Assembly (NCBI GenBank): GCA_002426575.1
Contig: DIRE01000045.1
Coordinates: forward strand, 9,801-15,389
Source: Clostridiaceae bacterium UBA5444
GTDB lineage: Bacteria > Bacillota > Clostridia > Clostridiales > Oxobacteraceae
DNA: 5,589 nucleotides
Reading direction: 5' to 3'
Shown here: in pieces, positions 1 to 5,325 of the stretch
How the letters are laid out: each line of letters starts with the position of its first letter
Position numbering within the stretch: the stretch's first letter is position 1
Position numbers and translations under genes: made by a program
Notes under the pieces: model-generated
Database searches by the model: none
The model's input: only the letters and a program-made list of their open reading frames with translations
Told to the model about the DNA's origin: nothing

Positions 1-154
1 TGATAACTGTTTGGTGTTCTCAAGTCTAAGTGAGTGTAGAATTATGAAAATAATTCAGCATGATGAACTACGATTGTATAAATGCTAAAGACATACCTTT
101 GGATGTATCCATCAGTCTGAACAATGTAATATAAAGAATTGGAATATCAAACCA
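1..154 (+). pseudogene. Decayed upstream part of an IscB-like gene
   Basis: This stretch has no intact reading frame and no start codon with a good ribosome binding site. The frame of the next ORF (155-388) is open back to 89 and is then cut by TAA at 86-88. In another frame, 54-131 is open and encodes a peptide with NYDCINAKDIPLD (from 66), followed by SISLNNVI and a TAA at 132-134. From memory, an H/N-Y-D-A/C-I segment shortly before the C-terminal domain is what IscB-type proteins carry after the HNH region. Joining the two frames near 130 with a net change of one base would give a continuous protein into 155-388. I infer a frameshifted, 5'-truncated remnant; most of the gene lies left of the window or is lost. 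The very first 50 bases match nothing I recognise. Confidence 0.4.
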
Positions 155-388
155 ATGAGAAAAAAGTATGGCAAAGATAAAACGAATGATAAGTTAGCAA
201 ATTTTAGACATAGGGATTTAATTAAGTATACTAAAAAAGATGGAGAAAACTATGTAGGATATATCACAGCATTATACCCAGCAAAGAAGCAAGTTAATAT
301 TACTACATTAGATGGACAGATATTAAAAAGATATGGAATAAACAGATGTCAACTAATGTGGAGATTTAATAAAATTTATTGGTGGTAA
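155..388 (+). CDS. C-terminal fragment of an IscB-like (RRXRR/HNH) protein, probably non-functional
   Basis: This is a 77-residue, very basic ORF. The start at 155 is only the first ATG of an open stretch and has no Shine-Dalgarno sequence in front, so it is probably not a true start. The sequence follows the pattern I associate with the C-terminal domain of IscB, the HNH nuclease of IS200/IS605-type elements that uses an omega RNA. It has KKYG (3-6), FRxxDLIKY (17-25), GYI (35-37), VNITTLDG (47-54) and a closing CQLxxR followed by aromatic residues (65-77). The RuvC-like and HNH catalytic parts are absent, as IscB is normally about 400-500 residues. On its own it cannot be a nuclease. It could alternatively be a small stand-alone protein of unknown function, but the broken homologous-looking sequence just upstream argues for a remnant. 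The family call rests on pattern memory. Confidence 0.5.
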   Translation: MRKKYGKDKTNDKLANFRHRDLIKYTKKDGENYVGYITALYPAKKQVNITTLDGQILKRYGINRCQLMWRFNKIYWW

Positions 389-422
389 AATCATAAAAAC
401 TAATAAAATAGAGAAAGGAGTA

Positions 423-453
423 TGGTTACATTTTGTTATGATTTTTGTAACCA
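423..453 (+). repeat. 8-bp inverted repeat in the gap before the zinc-ribbon gene
   Basis: TGGTTACA (423-430) and TGTAACCA (446-453) are perfect reverse complements separated by 15 AT-rich bases, so a stem-loop can form in RNA or single-stranded DNA. It lies 34 bases after the IscB-like stop codon. It also falls between a good Shine-Dalgarno-like GAAAGGAG (413-420) and the ATG at 463, which has only a weak AGGG (453-456) close to it. Two readings are possible: a subterminal hairpin at the right end of the former IS200/IS605-type element, or a leader hairpin acting on the downstream gene. No U-run follows the hairpin, so it is not a normal terminator. Confidence 0.45.
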
Positions 454-462
454 GGGTTTTAT

Positions 463-918
463 ATGTCTTTTTTAGATGGTATTACAAAGAAGGTCGGAGA
501 TGCAGCAAAAACAGCTGCTAAGGTATCAGGGGATATGGTTGAGTCGACGAAACTTAGCATGACTATATCTTCTGAAGAAGATAAGATAAAGAAGATTTAT
601 ACTGAGATTGGTAAAATACTTTACGAAGAATATGAAAATGATCAAAGGTTTAACGAGTCAATAGATGGTCTATGTGAACAAATAGTTGAGATACAAAAAA
701 ATATTGATAATCTAAAGACCAAAATGTCTGCTTTAAAAAAAGTTAGGGTTTGCCCAAATTGTAAAAGTGAAGTGGAAATATCCTCAAAGTTTTGCCCAAA
801 GTGTGGCGCTTCCATGCCAAGTGATACTAGTAGTTCAGTAGACGAGGAAGCTGCTGATGTATACGAAGAGGTTAATGTTAATACAGCTGAAGATGAAACA
901 ACCAAAGACGAGGAATAG
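463..918 (+). CDS. Zinc-ribbon domain protein with helical core and acidic tail
   Basis: This is a 151-residue cytoplasmic protein with no signal peptide or membrane segment. Residues 1-30 form an amphipathic, Ala/Lys-rich start (MSFLDGITKKVGDAAKTAAK), and residues 36-93 are strongly helical and probably coiled-coil. A zinc ribbon follows, with CPNC (97-100) and CPKCG (111-115), so Cys97, 100, 111 and 114 are the likely metal ligands. The tail from about 120 is Ser-rich and then Glu/Asp-rich. The layout matches a common but uncharacterised clostridial zinc-ribbon family, so no molecular function can be given. ATG 463 is chosen because a stop lies in frame just upstream (448-450) and the MSFxDxxTKKV start is typical of the family. 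The nearby ribosome binding site is weak (AGGG, 453-456), and no clear promoter is seen in front. The gene is monocistronic, being followed by its own terminator. Confidence 0.85.
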   Translation: MSFLDGITKKVGDAAKTAAKVSGDMVESTKLSMTISSEEDKIKKIYTEIGKILYEEYENDQRFNESIDGLCEQIVEIQKNIDNLKTKMSALKKVRVCPNCKSEVEISSKFCPKCGASMPSDTSSSVDEEAADVYEEVNVNTAEDETTKDEE

Positions 919-952
919 AAAAGCGGTAAATATACATTAATAATAAAACCTT

Positions 953-993
953 AACAGTTAAACCATTTATGGGCATATGGTTTGACTGTTTTT
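953..993 (+). terminator. Intrinsic terminator of the zinc-ribbon gene
   Basis: A 14-bp stem pairs AACAGTTAAACCAT (953-966) with ATGGTTTGACTGTT (977-990), with a single T-G wobble and a 10-base loop. Five T residues (989-993) close it. It lies 34 bases after the stop codon and separates this gene from the repressor gene. Confidence 0.88.
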
Positions 994-1014
994 GTTATTG
1001 ATTCAGTTTTGCAA

Positions 1015-1056
1015 ATAGCATTGATAATACAAATTCTTATGCTATAATTATTATAG
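1015..1056 (+). promoter_or_regulatory. Candidate operator palindromes over the repressor promoter
   Basis: Two palindromes sit on the promoter. CTATAAT-T-ATTATAG (1042-1056) is a perfect 15-bp palindrome covering the -10 box and the probable start site. ATAGCAT (1015-1021) and ATGCTAT (1039-1045) form a wider inverted repeat with a 17-bp spacer that brackets the -35 box. TetR-family dimers commonly bind such palindromes in their own promoters, so autorepression is a reasonable inference. In DNA this AT-rich, one of the two may be chance. Confidence 0.45.
1021..1048 (+). promoter_or_regulatory. Sigma-A-type promoter of the TetR-family gene
   Basis: TTGATA (1021-1026, 5 of 6 matches to the -35 consensus) and a perfect TATAAT (1043-1048) are separated by 16 bp. 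An extended -10 TG lies at 1040-1041. Transcription would start near 1055, giving a leader of about 36 bases before ATG 1091. Confidence 0.8.
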
Positions 1057-1090
1057 ACGCTTATGTCAGTAAAGGAGGGAAAGTTGCTTC

Positions 1091-1684
1091 ATGCCAAAAA
1101 TAATTGATGTGGAGAAAAAGAGAGAAGAGATTATGAAGGAAGCAATAGATGTATTTGCTGAGAAAGGGTATTACAACACTACACTATCAGATATAGCAGA
1201 AAGATGCGGGATGGGACGTACAACATTATATCAATATTTTAAAAATAAAGATGAGATATATTGTTATACCATTGATTATATAACGGGCGCTATTGAGAAT
1301 GATTATAAGTCTATATTAAAGCAGCCTGATTTAACAGTTATTGAGAAGATTAAACTTGTTGCTGCAAAAGCTATCATGGAATATGATAAAGAAAAAGCTA
1401 TGATGATTGTGATATCAGATTTATTAGTAAGGCACAGAAAAGAGAATAATGAGCTGCCTAATAAGCTAACAGATAAGATATCATTTCTAAAAGATATATT
1501 TAACCACATGATAGAGGAAGGTATGGAAAATGAGGAAATAAGGCCTGTTAATGCTCAAAGTATGGCATTTACGCTATCTTCTCTTGTAGAATCTTTTGCA
1601 ATAAAAGCCCCTCTTGATAGGAATATACCTATTGAAGACCATTTGAAATCAATAAATGTGCTTGTAGATGGTCTAAAGGCATAA
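1091..1684 (+). CDS. TetR/AcrR-family transcriptional regulator
   Basis: This is a 197-residue protein, typical in length for the family. The N-terminal DNA-binding domain spans about residues 10-57: a first helix with IMKEAIDVFAEKGYYNTTL, then the helix-turn-helix SDIAERCGMGRTTLYQYFKN (33-52), whose TTLYQYFKNKDEI is the family hallmark. Residues 60-197 form the helical ligand-binding and dimerisation domain, which is not conserved enough to name a ligand. It should act as a cytoplasmic homodimeric repressor released by a small molecule. The ATG is preceded by AGGAGG (1073-1078) at a rather long 12-base spacing; no better in-frame start is present. The gene has its own promoter and terminator. 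It probably regulates itself; its other target is not evident, since the downstream purine locus has a separate riboswitch. Confidence 0.93.
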   Translation: MPKIIDVEKKREEIMKEAIDVFAEKGYYNTTLSDIAERCGMGRTTLYQYFKNKDEIYCYTIDYITGAIENDYKSILKQPDLTVIEKIKLVAAKAIMEYDKEKAMMIVISDLLVRHRKENNELPNKLTDKISFLKDIFNHMIEEGMENEEIRPVNAQSMAFTLSSLVESFAIKAPLDRNIPIEDHLKSINVLVDGLKA

Positions 1685-1690
1685 TTGAAT

Positions 1691-1727
1691 AAAACCTTCA
1701 CAAAAAAGGTGGAGGTTTTTGTTTTTT
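1691..1727 (+). terminator. Intrinsic terminator of the TetR-family gene
   Basis: An 11-bp stem pairs AAAACCTTCAC (1691-1701) with GTGGAGGTTTT (1709-1719), with one T-G wobble and a 7-base A-rich loop. The T-rich tail is TTTTTGTTTTTT (1716-1727). It begins six bases after the stop codon. The A-run on the 5' side would also allow some terminator activity on the opposite strand. Confidence 0.88.
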
Positions 1728-1730
1728 GGG

Positions 1731-1759
1731 TTGCTTTTTATATTCTATTGGGTTAAACT
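1731..1759 (+). promoter_or_regulatory. Weak candidate promoter for the riboswitch-xpt transcript
   Basis: TTGCTT (1731-1736) and TAAACT (1754-1759) have 17-bp spacing, but only 3 of 6 and 4 of 6 consensus matches. A start near 1766 would leave about 50 bases before the aptamer. A promoter must exist between the terminator at 1727 and the aptamer at 1815, and this is the best-spaced pair I found. Other AT-rich hexamers in the interval lack a partner. Confidence 0.25.
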
Positions 1760-1814
1760 AAATACATAAAAAATAAAAAAGCTGAACATTAAACGTAAAA
1801 TTTATAAAAAAGTT

Positions 1815-1885
1815 CGCCCGTATATGCTTGAAAATATGGTTCAAGCGTTTCTACCGGACTACCGCAAATGGTCTGACTATGGGTG
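1815..1885 (+). promoter_or_regulatory. Purine riboswitch aptamer, guanine class
   Basis: The full three-way junction of the purine riboswitch is present. P1 pairs CGCCCGTA (1815-1822) with TATGGGTG (1878-1885), including two G-U pairs. P2 is 7 bp (1826-1832 with 1840-1846) with loop AATATGG. J2/3 is the invariant TTTCTACC (1848-1855). P3 is 7 bp (1855-1861 with 1869-1875) with loop CCGCAAA. The GG of loop 2 and CC of loop 3 supply the loop-loop kissing pairs. In the ACTAT motif after P3 (1876-1880), the ligand-pairing base corresponding to position 74 of the B. subtilis xpt riboswitch is C (1877). This specifies guanine or hypoxanthine rather than adenine, and the T at the equivalent of position 51 (1852) argues against the 2'-deoxyguanosine variant. 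It lies directly upstream of xpt, as in B. subtilis. Confidence 0.97.
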
Positions 1886-1921
1886 TTTATAGGTGCTTAT
1901 TTTGTATGCTTATAAACTCTC
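1881..1921 (+). promoter_or_regulatory. Antiterminator of the guanine riboswitch
   Basis: GTTTATA (1885-1891) is complementary to TATAAAC (1911-1917). The helix extends with G-T, G-C and T-G pairs outward (1892-1894 with 1908-1910) and with GGG (1881-1883) against CTC (1919-1921) across one mismatch. The left arm uses the 3' strand of P1 and the right arm uses the 5' arm of the terminator. The antiterminator is therefore exclusive with both the ligand-bound aptamer and the terminator, which predicts an OFF switch: ligand bound, transcription stops. Confidence 0.7.
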
Positions 1922-1949
1922 TTAGTTAATAGGAGAGTTTATTTTTTTT
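1912..1949 (+). terminator. Riboswitch-controlled intrinsic terminator before xpt
   Basis: The 10-bp stem ATAAACTCTC (1912-1921) pairs with GAGAGTTTAT (1933-1942), and T1942-T1949 gives an eight-base U-run. The loop is 11 bases, part of which may pair further. It forms when purine stabilises P1 and the antiterminator cannot, ending transcription about 40 bases before the xpt start codon. Confidence 0.9.
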
Positions 1950-1991
1950 ATAAATATATATTTTAAAATACTGCATGGGGAAGGATAGACT

Positions 1992-2564
1992 ATGGAATTA
2001 CTTAAAGAAAGAATTATAAAAGAAGGAAGAGTAATTGACAATAAGATACTAAAGGTTGACAGCTTCCTAAATCATCAGATTGATGTAAAGCTGTTTAATG
2101 AAATAGGAAAAGAATTTAAGGAAAGGTTTAAAAACGATGATATAGATAGAATATTAACCATTGAATCTTCAGGTATTGGACTTGCCTGTATTACTGCTCA
2201 ATATTTTGATGTTCCAGTTGTTTTTGCTAAGAAGACAATATCATCAAATCTTGATAAAGAAATATATATATCTAAGGTCTTTTCTTTTACTAAAAATACA
2301 ATGTACAAGATATGTGTTTCAAAAAACTATATTAAAAAAGGTGAGAATGTACTTATAATTGATGATTTTCTAGCAAATGGTCAGGCTGCTTTAGGACTTA
2401 TTGATATTATAAATCAGGCTGGTGCTAATGCTAAAGGTGTAGGTATTGTTATAGAAAAGGGGTTCCAAGGGGGAAGGCAAAAGATACTAGAGAAGGGTGT
2501 AAGGCTTGAGTCTTTAGTTGTTATAGATTCGATGAAAGACAATAAATTGGTCATAAGACCATAA
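1992..2564 (+). CDS. xpt: Xanthine phosphoribosyltransferase
   Basis: Xpt joins xanthine to the ribose-5-phosphate of PRPP to give XMP and pyrophosphate, salvaging xanthine for GMP synthesis in the cytoplasm. The 190 residues are collinear with B. subtilis Xpt (about 194). The N-terminal LKVDSFLNHQID (20-31) and TIESSGIG (56-63) are near-identical to that protein from memory. The PRPP-binding motif VLIIDDFLANGQA (120-132) carries the paired Asp residues and is followed by a conserved QAGA and GIVIEKGFQ (151-159). The motif FLANGQA rather than an adenine-type variant supports xanthine over adenine specificity. ATG 1992 has GGGGAAGGA (1977-1985) six bases upstream. The gene is the first behind the guanine riboswitch, so it should be expressed when guanine and hypoxanthine are scarce. 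Its transcript can run into the transporter genes. Confidence 0.96.
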   Translation: MELLKERIIKEGRVIDNKILKVDSFLNHQIDVKLFNEIGKEFKERFKNDDIDRILTIESSGIGLACITAQYFDVPVVFAKKTISSNLDKEIYISKVFSFTKNTMYKICVSKNYIKKGENVLIIDDFLANGQAALGLIDIINQAGANAKGVGIVIEKGFQGGRQKILEKGVRLESLVVIDSMKDNKLVIRP

Positions 2565-2582
2565 ATATATATTAATTAAATT

Positions 2583-2621
2583 ACATTATCTTATTGGCGC
2601 CTATAAGATAATGTTTGTTTT
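2583..2621 (+). terminator. Hairpin between xpt and the transporter genes, possibly a partial terminator
   Basis: ACATTATCTTAT (2583-2594) pairs perfectly with ATAAGATAATGT (2603-2614) over 12 bp. The loop TGGCGCCT contains a self-complementary GGCGCC. The tail TTTGTTTT (2614-2621) is U-rich but interrupted by G. I see no good promoter between this hairpin and the lipoprotein start at 2664, so complete termination here would leave the transporter silent. Partial readthrough, or a role as a processing or stability hairpin, fits better than a hard stop. Confidence 0.7.
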
Positions 2622-2663
2622 AAAATGAAAAAACATCAGATTATTAGTCTAGAGGAGGACAAT

Positions 2664-3773
2664 ATGAAAAAATTAACTAAGATTTTTGCAAGTTTACTAG
2701 TTATTATGTCAATTATACTTACAGGGTGTGGAAGTAATGAAAAGCAAGTTGATCCAAAGGATTCGTCAAAAAAGGATGAACCATTAGTTGTTGGTTTTGT
2801 TTATATAGGGCCTGTAAATGATGGTGGATATACTGAAGCTCATAACAATGGCAAAATTGCCCTTGAAAATGAGTTTGGTGATAAAGTTAAGGTACTTATA
2901 AGAGAAAATGTACCAGAAGGTCCTGAATCTGAAAAAGCTATGAGAGATCTTGTGGATCAGGGAGCAAAGGTTATATTCTCAACAAGTTTTGGATTTATGG
3001 ATTATACAGCAAAGGTTGCTAAAGATCACCCAGAGGTTAAGTTTATGCACTGCTCAGGAAATACAACATTAGATAATATGGGAACATATTTTGGAAAGAT
3101 AGAAGAGCCAAGATATTTATCTGGAATAGTAGCTGGTATGAAGACAAAGACAAATAAAATTGGTTATGTAGGAGCTTTCCCATTCCCAGAGGTTATAAGG
3201 GGAATAAATGCATTTACATTGGGAGTTCAGTCTGTAAATAAAGATGCGACAGTTGAAGTTATGTGGACAAACACATGGTATGACCCAGCAAAAGAGAAGG
3301 AAGCTGCAAATGCATTGCTTGATAAGGGATGCGATGTTTTAGGCCAGCACCAAGACTCAACTGCAACACAAATAGCTGCATCAGAAAGAGGAGCAGCATC
3401 TATTGGGTATGATTTAGAGCATAAAGAAAATGTAAGTGGATATATGACAGCTCCAATATGGAACTGGGGAACTTATTATATAAAGGCTGTAAAAGAGGTT
3501 ATGGATGGTACATGGAAGAGCGAAAGCTATTGGGGACCTATGGCAGATGGTATTGTAGACCTTGCACCACTTACAGAGTATGCACCGGAGGAATCAAAAG
3601 AGAAGGTTGAAGAGGCTAAGAAAGCTATATTAGATGGTTCACTTAAGGTATTTAAAGGACCTCTACTAGATCAATCAGGAGAAGTTAAGGTTAAAGATGG
3701 CGATGTAATGAGTGATGAAGATGTATGGAGCATGGATTGGTTTGTTAAGGGAGTTATAGGAAAAACTAAGTAG
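2664..3773 (+). CDS. BMP-family substrate-binding lipoprotein of a purine/nucleoside ABC importer
   Basis: The 369-residue protein is a membrane-anchored periplasmic-binding-type receptor of the BMP (Med/PnrA-like) family. Residues 1-21 are a lipoprotein signal, with the lipobox LTGC and lipidated Cys22; a polar linker runs to about 38. Family motifs include GPVNDGGY (49-56), NMGTYFGKIEEPRYLSG (138-154), NTWYDP (203-208), DVLGQHQDS (224-232) and SIGYD (246-250). Asp and aromatic residues at such positions bind the nucleoside or base in known members. The start is placed at 2664, not at the in-frame ATG 2625, because AGGAGG (2653-2658) sits five bases before it and the signal peptide begins there; 2625 lies at the tail of the upstream hairpin. 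The ATPase gene follows after 16 bases. Adjacency to xpt and the guanine riboswitch suggests a purine base or nucleoside substrate, but this is inferred. Confidence 0.93.
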   Translation: MKKLTKIFASLLVIMSIILTGCGSNEKQVDPKDSSKKDEPLVVGFVYIGPVNDGGYTEAHNNGKIALENEFGDKVKVLIRENVPEGPESEKAMRDLVDQGAKVIFSTSFGFMDYTAKVAKDHPEVKFMHCSGNTTLDNMGTYFGKIEEPRYLSGIVAGMKTKTNKIGYVGAFPFPEVIRGINAFTLGVQSVNKDATVEVMWTNTWYDPAKEKEAANALLDKGCDVLGQHQDSTATQIAASERGAASIGYDLEHKENVSGYMTAPIWNWGTYYIKAVKEVMDGTWKSESYWGPMADGIVDLAPLTEYAPEESKEKVEEAKKAILDGSLKVFKGPLLDQSGEVKVKDGDVMSDEDVWSMDWFVKGVIGKTK

Positions 3774-3789
3774 TGACAGGAGAATTATT

Positions 3790-5325
3790 ATGAATAGCGT
3801 AGATAAAAACCTTGTATCCATTAAAATGGAGAATATAACCAAACATTTTGGAAAAGTAATTGCAAATAAAAATATAAGCTTTGAGGCAAAGTCAGGAGAA
3901 ATACATGCACTGCTTGGAGAAAATGGAGCAGGAAAGTCAACGCTTATGAATATGCTATCAGGGATTTATACCCCTGATAGCGGTTCTATTTTCATAAATG
4001 GGAAGGAAGTTAATTTTCATTCTCCTAAAGACTCCATAGAAGCAGGCATAGGGATGATACACCAGCATTTTAAGCTTATAGATGTTTTAAGTGCTAAAGA
4101 GAATATAATACTTGGAGAGAAAGAAGGTTTTTTCCTTTCAAATAAAAAGGACAATAAAAAGATACAGGATTTGTGCAATAAATTTGGATTAGAAATAGAT
4201 TTAGATAAAAAAATATATGATATGTCAGTTGGGGAGAAACAGAACGTGGAGATTGTTAAGGTGCTTTACAGGGGTGCTGATATATTGATTATGGACGAGC
4301 CTACTGCAGTTTTAACACCCCAAGAGATAAGTAGGCTGTTTAGTATAATGAAAAATATGAAAAAGCATGGATGTACCATAATTATTATTACTCATAAAAT
4401 GAATGAGGTTATGACAATAGCTGATAGAATAACAGTAATAAGAGGCGGAGAGACTGTAGGTACAGTTAAAAAAGATGACCCAAATACAAATCCCAAGATG
4501 CTTACAGAACTTATGGTGGGACGTCCCATGAATTTATCAATAAAAAGGGTTGAAACACAAAAAGGTAAAAAGGTATTAGATATAAAGAATTTAACGGCAC
4601 TAAATGAGGATAATGTTAAAGTATTAGATAATATATCTTTTGAGATTAAAGAGGGAGAAATACTAGGAGTTGCAGGAGTATCTGGAAGCGGACAAAAAGA
4701 GCTATGTGAGTCAATAGCAGGACTTCATGACGTGGAGAGTGGAGAAATATATTATAAAGATGAAAATATTGTAGGCAAAACTCCAAGAGAGATTATAAAT
4801 AAAGGGATAAGCATGAGCTTTGTTCCTGAAGATAGGCTTGGTATGGGGCTTGTAGCTCCAATGGATATTGTGGATAACCTTATATTAAAAGAATACCACA
4901 AAAATAAAGGATTTATTATAGATAGGGAGCCTTCAAAAGAAAAGGCAGCTAAAATAGTTAAAAAGCTTGATATACAGACACCGGGGATTGACTTTCCGGT
5001 TAAGAAACTATCAGGCGGTAATATACAGAAGGTTTTATTAGGAAGGGAATTAGAGTCAGACCCTAAGCTTTTGATTACTGCATATCCTGTTAGGGGACTT
5101 GATGTGGGAGCAACCTATACTATTTATAATCTAATAAATGAAGAAAAGAAAAAAGGAGTTGCCGTTTTATATATTGGTGAAGATTTAGATGCATTAATTG
5201 AACTTTGTGACAGGATAATGATACTATGCGGTGGCCGCATTACAGGAATAATAGATGCTAAAGATGCAACAAAGGAAAAGTTAGGACTTTTAATGACAGG
5301 TGAAGGTGAGGAGAGTGCGGTATGA
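3790..5325 (+). CDS. Double-domain ABC transporter ATPase, nucleoside/sugar-import type (YufO/NupO-like)
   Basis: This 511-residue cytoplasmic subunit powers the importer and carries two fused nucleotide-binding domains. Domain 1 (about 10-245) has Walker A GENGAGKST (43-51), the Q-loop HQHF (91-94), the signature MSVGEKQ (145-151), Walker B ILIMDEP (165-171) and the switch His202. Domain 2 (about 262-505) has a Walker A relic GVSGSGQKE (296-304) without the usual GK[ST], the signature LSGGNIQK (407-414) and a Walker B region LLITAYPVRGLDVG (427-440) without the catalytic Glu. Such asymmetry, with one degenerate site, is normal for this family (the MglA/RbsA and NupO/YufO type). Length matches the family. 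AGGAG (3778-3782) lies seven bases before ATG 3790. The stop overlaps the permease start, indicating translational coupling. The neighbouring BMP receptor points to purine base or nucleoside import rather than sugar. Confidence 0.95.
   Translation: MNSVDKNLVSIKMENITKHFGKVIANKNISFEAKSGEIHALLGENGAGKSTLMNMLSGIYTPDSGSIFINGKEVNFHSPKDSIEAGIGMIHQHFKLIDVLSAKENIILGEKEGFFLSNKKDNKKIQDLCNKFGLEIDLDKKIYDMSVGEKQNVEIVKVLYRGADILIMDEPTAVLTPQEISRLFSIMKNMKKHGCTIIIITHKMNEVMTIADRITVIRGGETVGTVKKDDPNTNPKMLTELMVGRPMNLSIKRVETQKGKKVLDIKNLTALNEDNVKVLDNISFEIKEGEILGVAGVSGSGQKELCESIAGLHDVESGEIYYKDENIVGKTPREIINKGISMSFVPEDRLGMGLVAPMDIVDNLILKEYHKNKGFIIDREPSKEKAAKIVKKLDIQTPGIDFPVKKLSGGNIQKVLLGRELESDPKLLITAYPVRGLDVGATYTIYNLINEEKKKGVAVLYIGEDLDALIELCDRIMILCGGRITGIIDAKDATKEKLGLLMTGEGEESAV
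3954..3981 (+). repeat. Perfect 10-bp inverted repeat inside the ATPase gene
   Basis: GCTATCAGGG (3954-3963) and CCCTGATAGC (3972-3981) are exact reverse complements separated by an 8-base loop. It encodes residues just after Walker A (LSGIYTPDSGS). No U-run follows, so it is not an intrinsic terminator. It may be an incidental result of the conserved protein sequence. Confidence 0.6.

Noticed and set aside
101..110. GGATGTATCC short palindrome
   Set aside because: Four-base arms with a two-base centre are expected by chance and have no U-run or promoter context.
422..475. 17-codon ORF from ATG 422, a possible leader peptide
   Set aside because: GGAG ends one base before this ATG, too close for initiation, and the peptide has no regulatory codon run.
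642..905. 87-codon ORF on the minus strand
   Set aside because: It lies entirely within the zinc-ribbon gene, its translation is low-complexity Ser/Thr/Leu with no known motif, and it has no ribosome binding site.
1303..1509. 68-codon ORF on the minus strand
   Set aside because: It is antisense to the TetR-family gene, has no recognisable domain and no start signals.
2161..2358. 65-codon ORF in a second + frame inside xpt
   Set aside because: It is an out-of-frame reading of a clearly conserved enzyme gene and lacks a ribosome binding site.
2625..2663. Upstream ATG that would extend the lipoprotein by 13 residues
   Set aside because: The extension would precede a complete lipoprotein signal peptide, its ATG follows directly on the hairpin U-tail without a Shine-Dalgarno, and ATG 2664 has an ideal AGGAGG.
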